The translations under genes and the position numbers were made by a program. The notes under the pieces are model-generated. The model did not search any database. It was not told the origin of the DNA and worked only from the letters and a program-made list of their open reading frames with translations. A stretch of 60,000 nt of DNA from Tubiluchus corallicola (Eukaryota; Priapulida; Priapulimorpha; Priapulimorphida; Tubiluchidae): positions 992,066-1,052,065 of the forward strand of contig JAQGDQ010000011.1 of assembly GCA_030141605.1 (NCBI GenBank). Reading direction: 5' to 3'. Positions 26,086-37,215 of this stretch are shown here, piece after piece (position 1 is the first letter of the stretch; every line of letters begins with the position of its first letter).

Positions 26086-27055
26086 CCGTAAAACGGGGTG
26101 AGTTCGCCACTTTTTAGGGGTATTTTTTACGTTTCCTGCCATAGCAAGAGAATTACCCAACCGATTTTCTTAGTTCAAGCTTTATATTGCCTTTCGAATG
26201 AAACACTATCGTGGGGTGAATTCGCCACTAACAATTTAATACTGTTTAATGCCATTCTAGGCAACTGAAGTTAACTGGTTGTGATTGGCTGGTTGGGGGT
26301 GAGTTCGCCACCCTATGAAAAAATTATGAAAAATGTCTAGTTTTAGTTTTCAAATAGAAACTTCCACGTTGGCAAGGAAGGCTTGAACGTCTTGTGCACT
26401 GATCTTATCGCGGGCGCCCTTGATGTTGCCAGCCACTCTGAAAACCAGATTGTTCCTTCGGGCGAATGATTTGACAAAGTCTATTCCAGGGGTGTTTGCC
26501 TTGAATCGTCGTTCCTGGATTCCCTTCGCGTCAAGAACACTCTTAATCAGTAGTCGGAGATCGATGGCAGTCATTGGGAACCCCCGGTCAGCGGCCACTT
26601 GGAGTGTTGGCGATTTCGTGCTCCTCGGCGGCGGAGAACACTGGCTGACCTCCGGTCTTCCGCGGATGACTTCGTGAGAGTTTGCCAGAAAGGGTCTTTC
26701 TTGGAACTCCGAATTGCTTCGCCGCTGCGCTGATTGTCCTGTTGGTATTCTTGACGGCATGTAGGGCAGCTTCCAGAGCTTCTGGGGTATAATTTTGGTA
26801 TCTATGACCCGGTACAGGGGTGCAGGTGCGTGGCATGTTAAGTAGCCAGAAATAGTAGACAAGTAATATGTAGCGCAGAATGGAGTACTTCTAGTGCGAA
26901 TTGAAAGAAGATAACTGTCGCAAACTGCTTATAATTACGGTGATCATGACATCTGTTCATTAAACACTGAACAATAGTTACAGCAAACCTACAATGGCCA
27001 TTACGTAGGGTGTGGCGAACTCACCCTCGGGTGGCGAACTCACCCCGTTTTACGG
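26086..27055 (-). mobile_element. Pogo/Tigger-like element, internally deleted, 970 bp
   Basis: The terminal inverted repeats are 25 bases and perfect by eye: they start CCGTAAAACGGGG at 26086 and end CCCCGTTTTACGG at 27055, with TA dinucleotides outside both ends (26084-26085 and 27056-27057). The inner part of the repeat, GGTGAGTTCGCCAC, recurs subterminally: near 26211-26228 (GGTGAATTCGCCAC) and 26297-26310 on the left, and 27011-27024 on the right. These look like repeated transposase-binding sites. Inside is only the DNA-binding half of a transposase. The TA target and CENP-B/Psq domains are those of the pogo branch of Tc1/mariner. Confidence 0.85.
26350..26836 (-). pseudogene. Pogo-like transposase, N-terminal DNA-binding domains only
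   Basis: The ATG at 26834-26836 begins MPRTCTPVPG, then a Psq-type helix-turn-helix (about residues 15-55) with AAKQFGVPRKTL, and the GGQPVFSAAEEHEI motif that follows it in Tigger-like transposases. A frame change near 26605-26630 separates this from the CENP-B-type second helix-turn-helix (LRLLIKSVLDAKG to GIDFVKSFARR), which ends at a stop at 26350-26352. The DDE catalytic domain of about 200 residues is absent because the right inverted repeat follows almost at once. The product could bind element ends but not cut. Confidence 0.8.
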
Positions 27056-27057
27056 TA

Positions 27058-29419
27058 ATTCAACGAATTACTTACAACTATTAAACTTATAATTATTAAA
27101 ACTGTGCAAAACATTTTAATTTAAAAAAATGAAAGTATTTTTCAGTTTTGAGTTGACCCGACATTTAATGCTTAAAGAATTACAAGCATGGATTATCTCA
27201 ACAGACACTATGATAGCTATGAAATAAGCCACTGCAGCTGTAATTCCAGGGCAAATAATCTAACAAAAACATATCCATTGAAGAACTGCTCCTAAAAAAG
27301 AGGCTCTCTGTACAACAACCACAGCTGCCTGCTGAAACACTTCAAGATCATTGACTTTGAAGATATCTCCTGGATTACCCGTTAAAGCTTTCGTTATTGA
27401 AGAGTTGCTGAGAGTGTAACTATGTCGTACTGTTCTAAAATTTTATCTGTTTATATGCATAATAAATAACCAAATCCCAACTAAAGATTAATTAAAACCC
27501 GATCAAAGAATCGAATGAAGCACACTTAATGAGAAAAATCGAACGAATGGTATAGGCAAAAAAGAGAAAAAACTATATACGATGCAGCTTATGCTTATAA
27601 TAGGACAAAAATTCTCAAACTTACTACTACTTACGTTCAGACATTCTGGAAATAGTAATTTTGTTTCAACAGAATTTAATCACAAACACGCAAAATCGCC
27701 ATTTTGATGTTTGCTACTTGGCACAGAAACTAGAATTTCTTACAATCAGAGCCCGGCATTTCGACCAGTGAAGCAAGTACGTATGTTTGGCAAGCGTCTC
27801 TTGCGGAGTGTAAATATAGAAAACCAGCATTCCAGGCTTCGAGGTTTTTATAATCAACCACAGAGCAAGCTTTGATTTCACCAACCAGGCTGAGTTAATT
27901 ATTAAACCAGCATGATAACGTACTAAGATACAGTTTTAGTATTGAAAGCAGAAGAAAGTTCGTAGATGTTGCGAAGCAGCACATGTTGGAGATCCAAGAA
28001 AGACAAATATACGCTCAATTTTAATTGGCTTCACAAAAATTAAACAATCATTTTCCGTTAGGCGTCGTATCTTCGCAAAAAAACGATCCATAAAAAATAG
28101 TCAAGTCAAATTAGGACTGATATTTTAATGCATTGGAAAACGTCATTGCGTCATATTATGTCACGTGGTCAATTTCACATTCAGCTAGAACACTTTGATC
28201 GGCACACAAATCTGTTACTCATGTAACGCACGCTAGAGCAAATTTCAAGTATTCAATTTGTTTTTAAGCTTTATCTTATAGTCACAATGTATAACTTAAT
28301 TAGCTTTCAAAAACGTTAAGTTGATAGCTAGGCCTAAACACAGCGTGGTCTCAATAGAAGTTAAACAATGTCGAGATTGCTTAAAATAAAAAACCCTGGT
28401 AAAATTAAAAAGATATTTAAAATTCTCAAGATGGATCGCTCTTAGGCCGACAAATTCTGGCAAAAGTTAGCATAAAATTTATTGCACACTGAATCATAAA
28501 TGGGAAATTAGACATGTCGGCTTAATTTTGGCTTGCTGCTTTAAATAAGATCAGCATTCAAATGAATTTTGCTTAAATTATAGCAAAACCAAATAAGATC
28601 TAACTACCCCCGTAGTGTCTGAAAAGTTAGAGGCAGAGCCGTCCACTTACTTTAGTTTAGTGGAAGGACCAGGCTAGAACTGGCTAGTAGTGACATCTAC
28701 TGATGCTCTTGGAAAACAATACGACGTCTTAACGTGAAATCAGCACCACTATGAATTATAGGAAAAAGAAACTAAGGCTGTTAACTTACGATTTTCTAAA
28801 CACACTTAGTTATTATCGGTATCAATAAAGCCCGTAGGTTTAACTAAAATCTCCTCTGATACATACTGAAATTTATTACCCATTTCATTGCTTGAACCAT
28901 GAAAATTAATGAAGCTCTCTGGGTGGCAGAAAAAACAACTTTATGACTGACATAGGGGATAGAATACAAAAAATAAAAGTGCCACACTTGCATCAGGTGC
29001 ACAATGAAAGAAAACAGTATACAATCAAAGTCACACATGTAACCCCATATAAAAGCCTACATACGCATATATGTCAGTGCATTTCGCAAATATACATAAT
29101 GAATATTCATATACATTCAAAAACTATGTTAATGTTCTCCATCTATAAGCATGATAAAGCCAAGCATTACATAACTGAATTGATGCCAGAATAGACAAAA
29201 ATGGCATTAGAAATGAAGCAATGTATGCAACCAGCCAACCACTAAAATTTAATTATAAAAGTAAGTTTAAAGGAGATCTAGGGCGTCCGCTAAGCCGTAA
29301 AAAGTCGACTTGACAGAGCATCTATTCAAATTCACGGTGATAAGAAACGTATTACCAATCAGTGAAACAAGTTTTGAAAATTTGATTGAGTCAAAAGATC
29401 CACAAAATAGCAAAGGGGT
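27058..29419. other. Intergenic; one coding-like minus-strand patch
   Basis: Mostly AT-rich without genes. On the minus strand, about 27412 down to 27190 reads like protein (NPGDIFKVNDLEVFQQAAVV, later GITAAVAYFIAIIVSVEI) with a single TAG between the two parts. I do not recognise it; it could be a decayed membrane-protein exon or chance. Confidence 0.3.
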
Positions 29420-29815
29420 TGTTAAGGTCAGTTTCTGGCCTTAACATGTAGGTGGCAGCACCTATGGAACTTACCTGTAATTTTTACCTGTGAGGTGGTA
29501 AATTGGGTGCCTCGCTAAACACGCTGACACAAGGCTCAGCAAATGTTAAGTAATGTTTGATAATGTTTAAGTATAGTGTCTCTACCTGATTTGCCGTTAA
29601 CCTGTATGACGTTTCAAGAATCTATTAAGTTTTTTATAGCCACACGATGTAAGTAACATTTACTTTAATATCTTAAATTATAATAATCAATTTATTATAC
29701 ATTTGTATGCAGTGAGAAGCTGTCAAATTTATTATTTTCATTTTTTGTATATACAGAAATAAAGATTTCTGAGACACACTATGCCATGAAGGAAATTCTT
29801 TGTGTTCCCGTCACA
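29420..29815 (+). repeat. BEL/Pao 5' LTR
   Basis: Begins TGTTAAGG and ends CCGTCACA. It contains AATAAA at 29758-29763. By eye it differs from the 3' LTR at only two positions (CCGTTAA versus CCATTAA, and ATGCC versus ATTCC). Confidence 0.95.
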
Positions 29816-30467
29816 TTTATTTATCAAGGCTATATTGGAAATAATTCAACGTCAGCCATAACCACCTGAGGTTTCATGCCATCGAACCGCCCAAGTTGAT
29901 CAAGGTCAGGAAGCCTACACCACAGGTGTATAACTGCATGCCGGAAGTAGGACAGGAAATGCGTCTACGCTTCTCAGGCCTGTATTATGTGAATTGCCTA
30001 TTGCCAAGATTTTTAAGAACTGTATCAGTATGGTGAACTGACCTGAAATACCAACCTACTGCATAAAATTATTGCGTTAATTTTGCGCATAAAGTTATTA
30101 AGCCATTAAGACTTGTAAGATTCGCTTGGGCTGTTTAGTATTGAAGTATTGAAGGTTTAATAGTATTAAAGTTTTGAAATATTCACAGCCATACCAATTA
30201 AGATTACATTTTATTTTCGACTTGGTATTATTTCAATATGTTAGTGTAGAGAATAAGGTGAATTTCTACACTGTCAGATAATGCTTTGATTTGTTGTACA
30301 GTTTACCTAATTGCCTAAATACGAGTAGTACAGTGCAGTGCATAAAAAATTAGACCATATGTTATCGTTGCTATTTGACTACATGGATTTTTATGCCTAT
30401 TTCACTATATTATCTACTTAGCTACTTGTATTATTTTACTGAATTGTGCTTTGCTGTATTTTGAAGC

Positions 30468-31287
30468 ATGTCTGATTTAGGTAAGAAAACTGTCCCTCAG
30501 TTACAGCGAATGCTTAAGGACAAATGTTTACCTGTTAGCGGTCGGAAGCAGGAATTAATTGATAGGCTGTTGCAGTGCGAAGGCGCAGCTTCCAGCTCAA
30601 CTGATGATGAAACGCAGCTAACACCTGCCGCTATACCTGACAGTGGGGACAAAGAGGAAAACTTACGCGAGCTAAGAAGCCACAGAACGCACAAAAGTCA
30701 AGTCTCCTCATTCACGTAGTTCAAAATCAATCACTGTTTCGGCAACAGCACAAAGAATGTCAGCTGAAGCGAAAAAGGCTGCTCTTATGATTAAGCAACA
30801 AGCACTTGCAGAAAAGGCAAAATTGCAGTTAAATGAAATGCAGCTCGAACAAGAAAAGCAAAAGTTAGTTTTGCAACAAGAACAGTTGAAGATAGCTACT
30901 GAAATTAAGCAAGCAGACGCTGAGGCAACTGTCTTTGCTCAGTTTGAAGCCGGTAGTCCACGTTCTTCCGAGGTCGTTTCCTTTGCTGACAAAAGAGAGC
31001 AAACGAGAGACTGGGTAGCAAATTATTGCCAAGAGCAACCAGGATGCAGTTCCTTGCAGGCAGAGCAACCAGGAAGCAGTGCCTTTCAGGCAGAGCAACC
31101 AGGAAGCAGTTCCTTTCAGGCACCTTTACGTGTCAAGCAACCTGAAATCAAAGGGAGTCCTCTGCCAGCAGTACAACCCCCTTACCAGTTTTATGGTTGT
31201 CCATTGCCTGGTATCGAGATAGAGAGTATTGTCGCTTCATTAAACAGTTTGAAACAACGGTTGAGAATTACACAAACATTACATTAA
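30468..31287 (+). pseudogene. BEL/Pao gag remnant with N-terminal SAP domain
   Basis: The first frame (30468-30719) starts MSDLGKKTVPQLQRMLKDK and continues with GRKQELIDRLLQ, a clear SAP-domain pattern (two helices, Leu spacing, Gly before the second helix). A frame change near 30700-30757 leads to a Lys/Gln/Glu-rich coiled coil (QALAEKAKLQLNEMQLEQEK). Then come three short EQPGSS-type repeats and a Pro-rich end at a stop at 31287. The capsid core, zinc knuckles and protease active site expected next are missing, so a deletion joins gag to the end of the protease region. SAP domains bind AT-rich DNA in host nuclear proteins; what it does in a retroelement gag is not known to me. Confidence 0.75.
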
Positions 31288-31339
31288 CGTTGCCAGATTA
31301 ACACTCCTTCTTCAGTTTTGCAGTGACAAAGTAACTTGG

Positions 31340-34300
31340 CCTTCTCATAGGGCAAGATGTGCCTGAAGCTCTCGCTCCAATTGAAATAAGAAAAGGACCT
31401 AAACATGCTCCTTGGGCATCGCTCAGTGTCTTGGGTTGGACCCTAAATGGACCACTTGGAACAACTGAAGCCGAGCATATCAGTTGTAACCTTAGCATTT
31501 TGCAGCCTGTAACACTGGAACAACAAGTAGAGCGATTCTGGCAGCTAGAATCTTGTGAAGATAACAGCCATAAACCTTCTGTCGAAGATGTAAGAACTGT
31601 TAACATCTGGGAACGATCCGCAACACTGACTGAAGACCACCACTATATGATGGATATCCCATTTAGAAGCGAATCTCCCGATTTGCCAAATAATAAAATT
31701 GTAGCAGAGAAGAGACTTGAAGGTTTGAAGAAGAAGTTTAAGCAAGATGAGGCCCTTCACAACAAATACTCTAAAGAGATCAGTGACTTGCTCGAAAAAG
31801 GATATGCTGAACCTGTAAATGAGAAAGCTGCAACCACTGATGGCAAGGTGTGGTATTTGCCACACTTTAATGTTAAAAGTGAGAGCAAGCCAGAGAAAAC
31901 AAGAGTAGTATTTGATTGTGCTGTGAGTTTTGCTGGCACAACATTAAACAAAATTGTAATGTAAGGACCTGATCTAACCAACAAGCTCCTTGGCGTCCTG
32001 CTCAGATTTAGAGAAGGTAAAATAGCAATCGCTGCTGACATCCAGAGTATGTTTTACCAGGTGAGAGTCACTCCTGCTGACATAGATGTACTCCGTTTCC
32101 TTTGGTGGCCTGGAGGCAATATAGAACTAAAACCTAAAATATACAGGATGACAGTCCATATTTTTGGCGGAATATGGTGCCCAAGTATTGCATCATATGC
32201 ACTCCAGAAAACAGCCATGGACAACAGAGCTTTGTACAACAGCACCGTGGTACAAACAGTTATAAGCAATTTCTATGTAGACGATCTTCTTAAGTCTCTT
32301 TCAACAACTCAGGAAGGTATTGCATTGATAGAAGACCTAACCAGTTTACTTCACCATGGTGGCTTCCATTTAACAAAATGGTGCAGCAATGACCGAGAAG
32401 TTCTCAACTCTATCCCTGCAGAAGAAAGAGGGAAATCAGTGAAGGATATTGATTGAGATAACTCTACCTTGCCTGTTGACCGTGTTCTTGGCATTGCATG
32501 GAACATGGAAACAGACCATTTTAGTATTCTTGTTAAAAAAAAGAAAAACCGATGACACGCCGTGGTCTTTTGAGTGTAATGGCTTCATCATATGATCCTA
32601 TGGGAATAATAAGTCCCTATGTTCTGCAAGCGAAGTTACTATTTCAGGAAGAAACACGATTGAAGAAATCCTGGGATGAACCTTTGGAGGATCATGTGAA
32701 ACAACAATGGAAAAGATGGTTAGAAGAACTTGACTTAATCAAAGATGTGCACCTGAGTCGGTGTTTTACACCACCAAACTTTGAAGCTGTTTCATACCAG
32801 CTTCATCATTTCTCGGATGCATCCGAAAGAGCCCTTGGAACTGTATCATATCTTAGATCAGCAAATGCTGCAGGAGATATCGTCTGTACATTTGTGGTGA
32901 GTAAAACAAGACTGACCCCCTTTAAGAAAGTCACTTTGCCAGCGGCTGTGCTTGCAGTAAAAGTTGATTCTATGGCACGGAAGGAATTAAGCATTCCTAT
33001 AGGTACTTCTACATTTTGGGTTGACAGCACAATTGTTCTTGGCTATATCAACAATGAAAGGGCCAGGTACAAAACCTTTGTGGCTAACCAGTTAGCTACC
33101 ATACACGGCTTAACAGTTCCCAGCCAATGGAGGCATGTCTCTGGAGATGAAAATCCAGCAAATGATGCATCGCGAGGTTTGTCTGCAAGAGATTTAATCA
33201 CGAATGTCAGATGGCTGCGTGGCCCAGAATTTCTATACAAACCTGAACCAGAATGGCCAGTTCAAACAGTTCTGCCCACAGTGGATAGTCACGACAATGA
33301 GATAAAGCAAAGTGTTAAAGTCTTATTGTGTGAAGCTAACCCTTCGAAGTCAGAAGCTACTGACAAGCTTATGGAATATTATAGTAGCTTCTACAAACTT
33401 AAAAAAGCAGTCACGTGGTTTTTGCGAGTGAAAGCCATTTTGAAGAACAAAATCGCAAAGATCCCATCCTCTCAATGCTATAATACAGAGATTTCTGTTT
33501 CAGAGTTGGAGCAAGCGGAAAGGGCGATTCTCGGCTATATCCAACGCCAACACTTTACTCAGGAATACAAAACCTTATCTGCAGGACAAGCTGTCTCCAA
33601 ATCGAGCAAGATAGCAAAGTTAAATCCTGTCCTGTCCAAGGACAACCTCATTGTTGTTGGAGGGCGACTTAGAAATGCAGCGCTACCTGAAGCTGCCAAA
33701 CATCCTGCAGTACTTCCTAAAGAGCATCATGTTTCAACCTTAATAATCCGTCATTACCATGAAACCAATGGTCACATTGGAAGAGAACATGTGCTCTCGT
33801 TAGTTCGCTCTGCTTACTGGATTATTCGAGGACGGACACTTACAAAGAAACTATTAAAAGATTGTCGTAAGTGCCGTCGTCTCTATGCACCCCCGGAGAG
33901 CCAGAAAATGGCAGATTTGCCAGCTGATCGTGTAGAAGGCACTCACGCTTTCGAATGTGTAGGTGTAGACTGCTTCGGAACCTTTTATGTTGTCAGAGGG
34001 CGTGCAAAAGCTAAGCGATATGGCTGCATTTTTACTTGCACCACCACTAGAGCAGTTCACCTAGAGATTCTACACACCCTCAAAACCAGCTCTTTCATTC
34101 AAGCACTGCAACGTTTCATAAGCCGAAGAGGTCCACCAAGACTAATCAGGTCTGATCAAGGTACAAATTTTGTTGGCGCCCAAAAGGAGCTTCAGAATTC
34201 TATAACCGAATGGAACCAAAGTCAAATTCAAAGCACTCTACGTCAGAAAAATATAGAATGGATCTTCAACCCTGCTTCAGCTAGCCATTTTGGGGGCTTC

Positions 34301-35367
34301 TTTGAGCGCATGATTAGAAGTGTAAGGAAAGTTTTAGTCAGTATCTTGGAACAGCAAACACTGGATGACGAAAGACTTAGTACACTATTCTGTCTTACCT
34401 TAGACCTTAGTCCTTCCTGCGCATTGATGCACATTGGGCAGACAGCATTTTCCACTGAGTTCTATCGGCGGCTTCGTTCTCTACGTTTTCCCAACGTCTG
34501 TTGACAGCTCGAAGGTCTTCTTTGAAGGATCTGCGCCACGTTGTTTTTGGCCGACCTCTTTTTCGTTTCCCACCAGGTGGTTCCCACTGTACTGCTGTTT
34601 TGGCGTAGCAACTTTCTGATAGACGGAGAATATGTCCAGCCAGTTTCATTCTTCTCTCTGTAACTATATCTTGTAACCGCAATGACTGCGCTCGTTGAAA
34701 AACTTCTACATTGGTGACATGGTCGCGGTAGGAGATTTTTATTATCTTTCGAAGGCAATTACTCCGCATCGCATTAGATTCACAAATTAAAAAAGTCTCT
34801 AGTCAAATTGCTGAACAGCAGCTGCAGGCTACATAAACCTTAGCAAAAAAACAAAACAAAACAAGAATTGCGACAAAAAATACTGTTTATATTTTATTGT
34901 GACATAAAGGTCAACTATTCTGTCTAGTAGAGGCCATTTTAAATAGCCGGCCCCTTACCATTGTTTCAGAAGATCCAAATGACTTAGAAGCTCTGACACC
35001 AAACCATTTGTTGCTGCTTCGACCAAATCCCACACTGCCGCCTGGCAACTTCGAAGTAAAGGACCAATACAAAAAGAAGTGGCGCCAAGTCCAGTACATG
35101 GCAGACTTATTCTGGACAAGATGGTATCGTGAATACTTGCCAACGTTGCAACTGCGAACAAAATGGTTACAAAGCAAAGAAAATCTGAAAGTTGGAGACA
35201 TAGTTTTGGTAAGCGATAATGTCCAACGAAGCCAGTGGATACTTGGGCGAATTACAGATGTCAAGACAAGTGATGATGGATGCGTCCGCTCTGCAACCAT
35301 AAAGACCAAAAGTACGCTTCTAACCCGATCTATACACAAATTATGTTTAATTGAAAAAGCAGATTAA
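31340..35367 (+). pseudogene. BEL/Pao pol (RT, RNase H, integrase), disrupted
   Basis: It begins just before LLIGQDVPEAL-like sequence (protease-to-RT linker of BEL elements). The RT segment has VFDCAVSF, an [11 protein letters not shown] palm motif and the catalytic FYVDDLL box near 32270. RNase H follows (FSDASERALG; DSTIVLGYI; ENPANDASRG), then an integrase zinc site (H-x4-H, C-x2-C near 33765-33875) and a DDE core (VGVDCFG; RSDQGTNF; FFERMIRSVR). Breaks: TAA at 31962-31964; TGA at 32454-32456, both in frame; a frame change in the A-run near 32535-32545; and the LINE inserted at 34396. The integrase C-terminus resumes after the insert and ends at 35365-35367. The start given is approximate. 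Confidence 0.88.
34396..34913 (-). mobile_element. Truncated LINE nested in BEL/Pao integrase
   Basis: The minus-strand frame 34407-34769 encodes a LINE tail with RRMKLAGHILRL, KRKRGRPKTTWRRSF and a DRTQWKMLSAQCAS end, typical of the C-terminus of many endonuclease-type non-LTR elements. The 12-base direct repeat ACTATTCTGTCT occurs at 34384-34395 and 34914-34925. Removing the insert and one copy leaves the BEL frame uninterrupted across the junction, which confirms it as the target-site duplication. The insert is 5' truncated at about 518 bases and keeps only the 3' end of the LINE. Confidence 0.88.
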
Positions 35368-35420
35368 TTTTGTTATTCCTTTAGTGGGAAATGGCACTCA
35401 AGTCCCATTTAAAGGGGGTG

Positions 35421-35816
35421 TGTTAAGGTCAGTTTCTGGCCTTAACATGTAGGTGGCAGCACCTATGGAACTTACCTGTAATTTTTACCTGTGAGGTGGT
35501 AAATTGGGTGCCTCGCTAAACACGCTGACACAAGGCTCAGCAAATGTTAAGTAATGTTTGATAATGTTTAAGTATAGTGTCTCTACCTGATTTGCCATTA
35601 ACCTGTATGACGTTTCAAGAATCTATTAAGTTTTTTATAGCCACACGATGTAAGTAACATTTACTTTAATATCTTAAATTATAATAATCAATTTATTATA
35701 CATTTGTATGCAGTGAGAAGCTGTCAAATTTATTATTTTCATTTTTTGTATATACAGAAATAAAGATTTCTGAGACACACTATTCCATGAAGGAAATTCT
35801 TTGTGTTCCCGTCACA
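35421..35816 (+). repeat. BEL/Pao 3' LTR
   Basis: Preceded by a short purine tract AAAGGGGGTG (35411-35420) that fits a polypurine primer. It has the same length as the 5' LTR. Confidence 0.95.
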
Positions 35817-36055
35817 GGGGTTGCTGGAATATGTTCAAATAGCAATGGAAGCAAGAAAGAGTAGAGGTGTCGAGCTGGAAATTTAGCAAAAAAACAAGAG
35901 TTAAAGTTTATTGCGTTACTTGCGTTTTGCACGATGACATTAATTTGTGCCTATTTAACCAGATAGTGTGGGACACTGCTGAGATATGAATCTAACTCGT
36001 TCTAACCTACAGTCGGCGCCGTTAGATGGAGCTGCAAAAATATTGTCATGGCTGC

Positions 36056-36766
36056 TTTGTGTGTAACATAGAGGAATCATTAAAATGATGAATTTCTTAT
36101 GCGATTCTGCATTTCTGACTTTGAAGTAATGCACAGATAGTGTATTACTATTCAGTAGTTTGTTAGTGTGATAACAATTGCAGTGTATGAATGTGCCTTG
36201 TTTCGGCGACTTATTTTACATAAGTACGACTTTGGCATGTGCTTGTGGGCCTTACCGTAATGCTGAGCACGTTGTGATTGGTCGTATATCAAAACATTTA
36301 CCAGCACCTGTATAAGCACAGAAGATTCATTGATCCCTTCTTGAATAGATATTTACAAAAAAACGGCTCTGCCGCCAATAATACGTCAAAGGTTTGTGTG
36401 TAACATAGAGGAATCATTAAAATGATGAGTTTCTTATGCGATTCTGCATTTCTGACTTTAAAGTAATGCACAGATAGTGTATTACTATTCAGTAGTTTGT
36501 TAGTGTGATAACAATTGCAGTGTATGAATGTGCCTTGTTGCGGCGACTTATTTTACATAAGTACGACTTTGGCATGTGCTTGTGGGCCTTACCGTAATGC
36601 TGAGCACGTTGTGATTGGTCGTATATCAAAACATTTACCAGCACCTGTATAAGCACAGAAGATTCATTGATCTCTTCTTGAATAGATATTTACAAAAAAA
36701 CGGCTCTCTTCTTGAATAGATATTTACAAAAAAACGGCTCTGCCGCCAATAATACGTCAAAGGTTT
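36056..36766. repeat. Direct tandem duplication, 337-bp period
   Basis: Copy 1 (36056-36392) and copy 2 (from 36393) both begin TTTGTGTGTAACATAGAGG. They differ at only a few bases (for example GATGAATTTC/GATGAGTTTC and TTGTTTCGGCG/TTGTTGCGGCG). Copy 2 has an extra internal duplication of about 34 bases (CTTCTTGAATAGATATTTAC twice, about 36677-36743). Confidence 0.92.
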
Positions 36767-37215
36767 TAATATAGGAGACAAATATTCGCCTAATGCATTT
36801 TTTAAACTGCCGATCGTTTGTGGTCATATAACTTCTTCCGGTAGAAAATTCCATTGATCTATTTCGGCGTTTTGAAAAGCTGTGTTTGAATCATTCTGTG
36901 TTAACTCTGCACTTGTAAAGATTGAGTAAATGACCTCTGGTGCAAGTTTAACTTAAGGTGAAGAAAGTTTAATGATTGATATCTGTTAATCATAGTTATA
37001 AATATAGACATAAATCCGCATAAGAAACATCTCAGTGAGTCTACAAAAAGAGATTCTATGGAGTCCAAGATGTTGCAATTTCGCAGTATATATGATAAGT
37101 TGCCTAGTCCATGGATAATGTTTACTGCACTTTTTACCACTCTAAGATGTCGATAGTTATGCTTAGTTAATTTAAGTTGAAAACAACAAGTCGACATTTC
37201 ATCAGCTTTCCTCAC
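36750..37215 (-). pseudogene. LINE ORF2 C-terminal relic
   Basis: The minus frame 36901-37215 has YRHLRVVKSAVNIIHGL and spacing typical of the post-RT region. It shifts frame to AEIDQWNFLPEEVI, then GSLKNALGEYL, the hallmark WN-LP-x-V / FKN-L tail of Jockey/CR1-type LINEs. The neighbouring duplicated block (36056-36766) may be the 3' end of the same element (inference). Confidence 0.55.

Larger units (their letters stand above)
29420..35816 (+). mobile_element. BEL/Pao LTR retrotransposon, complete ends, defective coding
   Basis: Two 396-base LTRs flank a gag-pol region in plus orientation. The flanks carry a 5-bp duplication, GGGGT (29415-29419 and 35817-35821). Pol order is (remnant protease) - RT - RNase H - integrase, with BEL/Pao-specific motifs (see pol). 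Coding is broken by a large gag/protease deletion, frame changes, two stop codons and a nested LINE. It cannot be autonomous. It sits between the minus-strand genes and SON, upstream of SON's known exons. Confidence 0.93.
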
